DNA of 13,650 nucleotides from an uncultured euryarchaeote (lineage in GTDB: Archaea; Thermoplasmatota; Poseidoniia; Poseidoniales; Thalassarchaeaceae). Each line of letters opens with the position of its first letter. Position 1 is the stretch's first letter. Below the pieces are notes generated by a model, which was given only the letters and a program-made list of their open reading frames with translations, was not told the DNA's origin and did not search any database. Below, piece by piece: positions 5,728 to 13,650 of the stretch. The position numbers and the translations under genes are program-made. The stretch spans positions 1 to 13,650 of the forward strand of contig CALCOR010000337.1 of NCBI GenBank assembly GCA_937897085.1, read 5' to 3'.

Positions 5728-6525
5728 ATGCCTGTCGTCAAGATCTCCGATAGCGTCGATACCGAGGATGCCCTCGTCGTCTGTTGCTTCCCGTCGGTGA
5801 GCATGGTATCCAGCATCGTCGCGCACTACCTCATCGAGCGGCTAGATCTCACCTTCTGTGGAGGTGTGCGCCATCCACGACTGCCGGCGGTCTGTCTTGT
5901 GCAGGATGGCGCTCCGATGCCCCCGATTCGCTTCTACGCCGGCCAGCCGGTATGCACGCTCGACAGTTGCGACAAACTGATCGTGATCGTGTCTGAAGTG
6001 CAAATCCACGGGATGCTGGCGCTGCCACTCACCGAGGCGCTGCTCGAATGGAGCAAGGAGTCGAACACCGGCGCTGGCATCCTCGTCGATTCATTCTCTC
6101 ACGGCGTCGAGAACATGCACGAGTTGGTGGACGACGACGACTCCGACGAAACCATCCTCGGCATCGGCTCCACTGAGGAGAATAGAGAGCAGTTGAATGA
6201 GATGGGAATCCCACTGCTCAAGCACGGAGTCATCGGAGGCATGACCGGTGTTCTGCTCGGAGAGGGACGCCGTCGTGGCCTGAACATGTTGGCGATAATG
6301 GCTGAAGCAGCCGCTGAATACCCCGACGCGCGCGCGGCCGCCCGCGTCATTCACCACCTCGACATGCTGCTGCCGGCGATCAAGTTGGACACCGAGCCGC
6401 TCATCGAGGAGGCGAGGCGCATCGAGGAGCAGATCAAATCGATGATGATGCACAAGCTGCAGACGTCCGAGGAGGACCTGGACCCGTCGATGACCGAAGG
6501 TGCCAGCAGCATGCTCTATGGTTGA
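5728..6525 (+). CDS. PAC2-family protein, likely archaeal proteasome assembly chaperone
   Basis: A 265-residue cytoplasmic protein of the PAC2 family (archaeal PbaA/PbaB and eukaryotic PAC1-PAC2 relatives), which help the 20S proteasome alpha-ring assemble. The family pattern is visible: an N-terminal segment ALVVCCFPSVSMVSSIVAHYLIE, then a strand before DKLIVIVSE, and the later HGVIGGMTGVLLGEGRRRGLNMLAIMAE block. Next comes a helical C-terminal part with a likely coiled coil (IEEARRIEEQIKSMMMHKLQ). The chain ends in LYG, a hydrophobic-Tyr-X motif of the type proteasome activators insert into alpha-ring pockets. I prefer the ATG at 5728, which has GGTG upstream. A GTG at 5719 in frame would add three residues and lies at leaderless distance from the TATA-like box. 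The stop codon is one base from the stop of the convergent ligase gene. Confidence 0.88.
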   Translation: MPVVKISDSVDTEDALVVCCFPSVSMVSSIVAHYLIERLDLTFCGGVRHPRLPAVCLVQDGAPMPPIRFYAGQPVCTLDSCDKLIVIVSEVQIHGMLALPLTEALLEWSKESNTGAGILVDSFSHGVENMHELVDDDDSDETILGIGSTEENREQLNEMGIPLLKHGVIGGMTGVLLGEGRRRGLNMLAIMAEAAAEYPDARAAARVIHHLDMLLPAIKLDTEPLIEEARRIEEQIKSMMMHKLQTSEEDLDPSMTEGASSMLYG

Positions 6526-6526
6526 C

Positions 6527-9312
<2,786 letters not shown>

Positions 9313-9316
9313 CTGC

Positions 9317-9321
9317 TCACC
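9317..9321 (-). promoter_or_regulatory. Shine-Dalgarno site of the three-span membrane protein
   Basis: GGTGA on the minus strand, four bases before the ATG at 9312 and directly after the stop codon of the surface-protein gene. It supports translation of an internal cistron in a polycistronic message. Confidence 0.5.
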
Positions 9322-9322
9322 A

Positions 9323-12300
9323 TCAGAACGTTCCCGGTCCCTCGACGTCGTCATCCTTCCTGCGGCGCATGAAGATGAACACCACCGTCCCCACTAGCAG
9401 CAGCAGTGGAATCACCACCTGAGGGGAGAGCAGCAACATCAGGCCCGATGATCCGGAGTCGGTGTCCGGAGTGGAGATGGTGGCGTCGAGGGGGTCGGCG
9501 TCCTCGGTGTCCACAACCCCGTCATTGTCGTCGTCGTCATCCTCGATGAGGTCTGTCTCGCATCCAGGCAGCAACGAATCGGGCAGCCCATCGAAGTCGG
9601 TATCAGTGGAGGCACAACGATCGAAGGGGAAGTCATCACGGGTGTCCTTGATGAAGTCGTTATCGTCATCCTCATCGAAGACGTCTGGTCCGCAGAAGCG
9701 TTCCTCCTCAAGATCGTACCACTGATTCGGTCCGGATATCTGGCAACTGTCGATGAAGTCGAGGTCATTGTCCTGAATGAGCACCGTCACGGTCACGCTG
9801 GCGCTCGCCATAGCCCCCCATGGGTCACGCGCCTCAATGGTGACGATGTACACCCCTACATCCGAAAACACAGGATACCACCCGTCGAGCCCCTCGAACT
9901 GCAGTTGCCCAGGAGAGTTTTCCCCTTGTTCGCGCAGGTACCAGGAATATGTCAACTGGTTTGACTGACCGGCATCGGGGTCCTGTGCTGACGCTTCCAG
10001 ATCGAGTGTGTCTCCCTGCTGCAACTCCACATCTCCGCTCGGTTCGGTGATGGTCACTGACGGTGGTTGATTCATCGTCAACTGGATGGTGACCTGACGC
10101 GGTGTGTCGCGTCCGATCGCGAACGACGAATCGGCTTCGATGTGGTCAGGAAAGTTTGCCTGATACATCGCTTCCGACGCTTGGCTGATCTCATCGATGT
10201 TATGCTCCTCGAAGAGCAGTTCGACGCTGGCATTCCCAGACACCGTGATCACATCCACCTGCTGTTCCTGCTTGAATGAGGGGACGGTCACCTGCACATG
10301 CGCGCCGTCCAATGGTTCACCTGCACTCCCGAGAACGGTGAGCTCCCAGATGTCCCCCACCAGCAGTCTGGCCGCACCGGACACCACCGTAGAGTCATGA
10401 TCGAACTGTGTAGGATACCACACCTCAGCCGAGTATTCGTGGTTCCCTCCAAGTTGAACAACTCCGGGCAGAGCGTCGCCGCGTGATTCGAACGATAGTC
10501 CGGAGGATTCGATCGACTTGGTCGCGCCCCAGTTGTTCGAGAGCAACAACGGGCCGGCAGCCTCGAGATCCCCTGTATCGCCGCTCAGCAGCAAGCCAAT
10601 GTGGTAGGCAGAGACATCGCTGTCCGCGATGACCGTGCGCGTCTGCGCTCGTACCCCCTGCACGATGATCGCCTCGCCGGTGCCATCACCGAACAACGAG
10701 AGACCGGACAGGCTGGCCGCGCTCGCATCCAGATGGATTCCGGGAGCACCGTTGATGACGCTGTCAGAGAGCAGCAACTGGTCACAGTTCTGCGCCAGCA
10801 CCGCTGGTGACGAGCCGCTCGAGTTCAGATTCAGACCTGTCAGCGACACGCTCGGGCCGAGCATCTCGGCCAGGATCACCGAACCTGATCCGTCATGTCC
10901 ACTGCCGTCGATTCCGGACACATTGCCGGACACTCCGCGCAGCCACAGACCGACATCGTTTCCAGCTCCCAGAACGGAATCGGACAGTTCAATGTTCGAT
11001 GTGGTGAACATGGCGGCGAACTGGCCGCAATCCTGCAGAGTGACCTGGTAGAGGGTAAGCGACACCGCCACCCCGTTGGTCTGCACACAGCCGTCATACT
11101 GGTGCAGCAGGCTGTCTGTCACGCTCACTGAGACGGGCTCGCCGACCGAGTTCGCCTGCAGCACCGCCCCGTCGAGCATCATCCCTGAGATCGTCACCAC
11201 GGCTGCATCAGGGCCGGCTACCAAGGGAGCGCCCGCCAGAGTTCCCTGCTCCAGTGTGACCAGCGCCTCTCCACCAGCAGTCGAGATGCCGTTCCAGTCG
11301 GTTCCAGTAATCGCCGCCCGATCGGACTCGAGCACACCCTTGACAGTAATCCCCCTGTCCGAGGCCACTGTCAGCGACACCTGCGCCAGCAGCGACATCG
11401 TCGTGTCGCGGGTGATGGTCAGGTTGTTGTCGAGATAGTACGGGCTGAACGCCTTCTCGAGTCTGAGCCATCCCGTGGTCATGCCTCCTGTAACCGTGGA
11501 CATCATCACATCGAACGATGTTGATGAGCTGGTGTCCCAACTACGCAGTTGGTTGTGAGCGCCATGGAAGATGGAGACAGTGACGATTCCGCGCACATTC
11601 TCCCCCTCGGAGGTCACGTTGCGGGCGGTCACCGAGAAGGTGGCCTCGCCTGCCGAGTCCGTGGCCTGTGTGGAACCTTCGGTGGCCACGCTGGCACCTT
11701 GGACCGGTAGCCCCCAGTCGAGTACGCGTACTGTCAGGGCGCTCCTGAGCTCCAACCAACCGCCCTCTCCTACGATGATCGTCCCCGTGGCGCCGCCGTT
11801 CTCGAGGGTCACCCCACAGTCCGCGGAAATCGAGAGGCCGGCTGTGAAGTACACGCCATGCCACATCCGCGGGGACGAACAGGTGTAGGATACAGGTGTC
11901 GAAACGGTCAATCCGAGGCCGCTGCCACCCAGGGGTACGGCGGAATTCAGGGTAGCCGTGCCGCCCGACAGACTGCCTGCATCTCCGAACAGTTGACCGG
12001 TCCCTTGGACGGTAAACATCCCGATTCCCGAAAGCGAGAGCGACGCGTTCAGCAGACTCAGCGACGCGGTGGTCTCGATCGTCAGGTTACCCGGCAATGA
12101 GTAGGCTCCATTGGAAAGGATCGCATCGACTCCCGCCGGCACGGTCCAGTCACCACTGCTGGGCAGCAGGGGAAGTTGCAGCGTGCCACCCGGTGGAGTG
12201 AGCACAGCGGATGCGCCCGCACCTGAAGCGGCATCGTGGGCAACTACCGTCGAGCCAGACTGCAGCAACGGGAGGCTGACCTCGCCCATCGAGTCACTTA

Positions 12301-13650
12301 CCTCAGAGAACCCGTGAGCGAGCACCTGCACACCTGACTGCGGATTCGTGGTCAGATCGGTGACTTCCACGGTCGATTCGGTGAATTCCTCAGAGATGCT
12401 GACCGCGATGCTGGCCGTGCCGCTCGAACCCCATAGAAGACTTCCTCCGCCCATGGCATCGAACAGCCCGAGCGAACTGCCGGCAGGGAAGAAGCGGATA
12501 ATCGCAGAACCCTCGTCATCCACCTGCAGCGTCGTCGAGCCGTGGTTCGATGCGCCCCACGTCTCGACATGGAGGTTGCCATCTGCCAATTGCACGCCTA
12601 CGTCGGAGTCGAGCGTTGCAAGCCCCACCAGCGTCACCTCTCCGCCATCGACCAACATTCCGGAGCCGCCGTTCACGCCACCCTGTCCCGCGGTGAGAGA
12701 ATCGCCTGTGATGGAGCAGTCCTGACCGCAATCCACACCTGTGTTCCATCCCGAGAGTGTGAGCCCGTTTGCAGTGATGTCCGCCCACAGCACATCCACG
12801 CCGACCGACTGCTGATCGGTCGACTGGTACTGCCTGCCCACTTCAACCGTGGTGAACGAGTGCTGCCCACCTGTGATTTCTAGACCCGACTCCACTGCCG
12901 ATCCTCCACTCATCGACAACTGACTCCACTCAGTGGTGAGTGACGACAGATGGCCGAAGCCGTCACCGCTGGTCACCCAGGTGCCATCCTCAACGAGCAG
13001 CGAGCCCGTTCCGCTCGCATCGATGAACATCCCTGACAGATCAAGGTCGACACCATCGAGAAAGTGCGAACCCGAGCCGGTGAGGCGGATGCCGCCGCTG
13101 AACCCGGAGAGGTTCGAGTCCTGCAGTCTGAACGACCCCTCGTTACGCACGTCCACCGCCCAAGGGGAGGTGGTCGAACTACCGGATGAGGCGCTGGAGA
13201 CAGTGATGGCCGACAGTGTGAGGTCGAGTACGTCGGTGCCGAGCACGAGCACCTCGATGTCGGTGACATTGGCGTCTGAGAGGGTGAATCCGGAAGTCGA
13301 GACCGCATCCATCAGCAGCCCGAGGTTCGAGCCCATGACCTGCGAAGCGGAAACGCTGGTGGCACCGCGGACCACCAAACCAGTCTGCAGGTTGGTCAGA
13401 TTCACCACTTGAGTGCTGCCGCTGCTTCCGTCGGCGTACTGGATTCCCAGTCCACTATCCGTGACCGTCAAGTCGGTCAAGTCGAGAGATCCTATGTGGT
13501 CGACGCCGAGTCCCGCGTCTCTCGTGCTCACCCCATCGGCGCTGGCGCTGCCGCGGACCTCCAGGCAGGTGAAGTCGATGCGCTCGCATGCGAAATCAGT
13601 GATTGTGGCAGAACCCCAGAGGCGCATGCCGACGAATGAATCGTACACCG
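9323..13650 (-). CDS. Giant membrane-anchored beta-helix surface protein (5' end off window)
   Basis: At least 1,442 residues are visible. The frame is open at the right edge, so the signal peptide is missing. Numbering from 13648, residues 1-420 and most of 516-1095 are Gly/Ser/Thr/Val-rich rungs (SGLEITGG, LLLSDSVINGAPGIHL) typical of right-handed parallel beta-helices. Three Ig-like inserts with a G-x-P-x-x-G-A-x-V type pattern begin near V427, V640 and W1101. A PKD-like domain spans about 1193-1292. Residues 1293-1395 are Asp-rich thrombospondin-type-3-like calcium repeats (DEDDDNDFIKDTRDD, DTDFDGLPDS, DDDDDNDGVVDTEDADP) with Cys residues that may pair. A transmembrane helix at about 1403-1427 is followed by RRRK and a short acidic tail, so the protein is anchored C-terminally and faces outward. 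There is no PGF-type archaeosortase motif. Its role could be adhesion, polysaccharide binding or envelope structure. It is the first of three tightly spaced genes ending in ligA. Confidence 0.9.
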   Translation of the reverse strand, partial: VYDSFVGMRLWGSATITDFACERIDFTCLEVRGSASADGVSTRDAGLGVDHIGSLDLTDLTVTDSGLGIQYADGSSGSTQVVNLTNLQTGLVVRGATSVSASQVMGSNLGLLMDAVSTSGFTLSDANVTDIEVLVLGTDVLDLTLSAITVSSASSGSSTTSPWAVDVRNEGSFRLQDSNLSGFSGGIRLTGSGSHFLDGVDLDLSGMFIDASGTGSLLVEDGTWVTSGDGFGHLSSLTTEWSQLSMSGGSAVESGLEITGGQHSFTTVEVGRQYQSTDQQSVGVDVLWADITANGLTLSGWNTGVDCGQDCSITGDSLTAGQGGVNGGSGMLVDGGEVTLVGLATLDSDVGVQLADGNLHVETWGASNHGSTTLQVDDEGSAIIRFFPAGSSLGLFDAMGGGSLLWGSSGTASIAVSISEEFTESTVEVTDLTTNPQSGVQVLAHGFSEVSDSMGEVSLPLLQSGSTVVAHDAASGAGASAVLTPPGGTLQLPLLPSSGDWTVPAGVDAILSNGAYSLPGNLTIETTASLSLLNASLSLSGIGMFTVQGTGQLFGDAGSLSGGTATLNSAVPLGGSGLGLTVSTPVSYTCSSPRMWHGVYFTAGLSISADCGVTLENGGATGTIIVGEGGWLELRSALTVRVLDWGLPVQGASVATEGSTQATDSAGEATFSVTARNVTSEGENVRGIVTVSIFHGAHNQLRSWDTSSSTSFDVMMSTVTGGMTTGWLRLEKAFSPYYLDNNLTITRDTTMSLLAQVSLTVASDRGITVKGVLESDRAAITGTDWNGISTAGGEALVTLEQGTLAGAPLVAGPDAAVVTISGMMLDGAVLQANSVGEPVSVSVTDSLLHQYDGCVQTNGVAVSLTLYQVTLQDCGQFAAMFTTSNIELSDSVLGAGNDVGLWLRGVSGNVSGIDGSGHDGSGSVILAEMLGPSVSLTGLNLNSSGSSPAVLAQNCDQLLLSDSVINGAPGIHLDASAASLSGLSLFGDGTGEAIIVQGVRAQTRTVIADSDVSAYHIGLLLSGDTGDLEAAGPLLLSNNWGATKSIESSGLSFESRGDALPGVVQLGGNHEYSAEVWYPTQFDHDSTVVSGAARLLVGDIWELTVLGSAGEPLDGAHVQVTVPSFKQEQQVDVITVSGNASVELLFEEHNIDEISQASEAMYQANFPDHIEADSSFAIGRDTPRQVTIQLTMNQPPSVTITEPSGDVELQQGDTLDLEASAQDPDAGQSNQLTYSWYLREQGENSPGQLQFEGLDGWYPVFSDVGVYIVTIEARDPWGAMASASVTVTVLIQDNDLDFIDSCQISGPNQWYDLEEERFCGPDVFDEDDDNDFIKDTRDDFPFDRCASTDTDFDGLPDSLLPGCETDLIEDDDDDNDGVVDTEDADPLDATISTPDTDSGSSGLMLLLSPQVVIPLLLLVGTVVFIFMRRRKDDDVEGPGTF
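11312..11440 (-). repeat. Beta-helix entry repeat, copy 2
   Basis: Codes for about 43 residues beginning YYLDNNLTIT. It aligns with copy 1: Y-x-L-x-x-N-L-T-I, then M/L-S-L-L, then S-L, and later T-V-x-G. It follows an Ig-like insert and opens the next run of beta-helix rungs. Confidence 0.6.
11975..12103 (-). repeat. Beta-helix entry repeat, copy 1
   Basis: Codes for about 43 residues beginning YSLPGNLTIE, with SLLNASLSL and FTVQGTG further on. It lies 221 residues before copy 2 in the same protein and also follows an Ig-like insert, showing a repeated insert-plus-helix module. Confidence 0.6.

Noticed and set aside
9323..9450. Archaeosortase (PGF-CTERM type) sorting signal at the end of the surface protein
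   Set aside because: A transmembrane helix and basic RRRK tail are present, but no Pro-Gly-Phe motif precedes the helix. A plain membrane anchor explains it.
9520..9555. Trinucleotide repeat (GTC runs)
   Set aside because: It simply encodes the Asp runs of the calcium-type repeats and is short and imperfect.

Overview
The window looks like a compact, GC-rich archaeal chromosome segment, most probably from the Thermoplasmatota and perhaps a marine Group II (Poseidoniales) type. The archaeal signs are AT-rich TATA-like boxes centred about 26-30 nt before start codons with almost no leader, two tRNA genes without an encoded CCA, a PAC2-family proteasome chaperone ending in Leu-Tyr-Gly, and large surface proteins built from PKD, parallel beta-helix and acidic Asp-rich calcium-type repeats. 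The lineage is an inference. No rRNA or taxonomic marker is present.

Layout. Positions 14-813 hold two arginine tRNAs (anticodons CCG and GCG, minus strand) flanking a small two-span membrane protein with a YajC-like/SH3-like tail. Positions 939-1617 hold a 70-residue winged-helix protein and a 118-residue unrecognised protein. Positions 1682-2848 encode a PKD-domain lipoprotein, and 2935-3468 an acidic protein with a C-terminal SAP domain. All of these are on the minus strand. A divergent promoter region then leads to a plus-strand DEDDh exonuclease with an ExoX-like C-terminal domain (3573-4391). It converges on a minus-strand RecB-type PD-(D/E)XK nuclease with four iron-sulfur-type cysteines (4452-5624). 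Another divergent promoter region serves a plus-strand PAC2 protein (5728-6525). Its stop codon is one base from that of the convergent ligA (6527-8752), an NAD-dependent DNA ligase.

ligA is the last gene of a tight minus-strand string. A giant membrane-anchored beta-helix surface protein (9323 to beyond the right edge) is followed 10 nt later by a three-span membrane protein (8749-9312), whose stop overlaps a ligA start as ATGA. No stretch longer than about 300 bases lacks a gene, and I see no CRISPR array, insertion sequence or prophage gene.

Together the window mixes DNA repair functions (exonuclease, Fe-S nuclease, ligase, SAP protein), proteostasis (PAC2) and cell-surface architecture. 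The most notable point is that the bacterial-type NAD-dependent ligase ends in Q-R-S-L-D-D-F. This matches the core of a PCNA-interacting (PIP) box and suggests a bacterial-type enzyme adapted to an archaeal sliding clamp.
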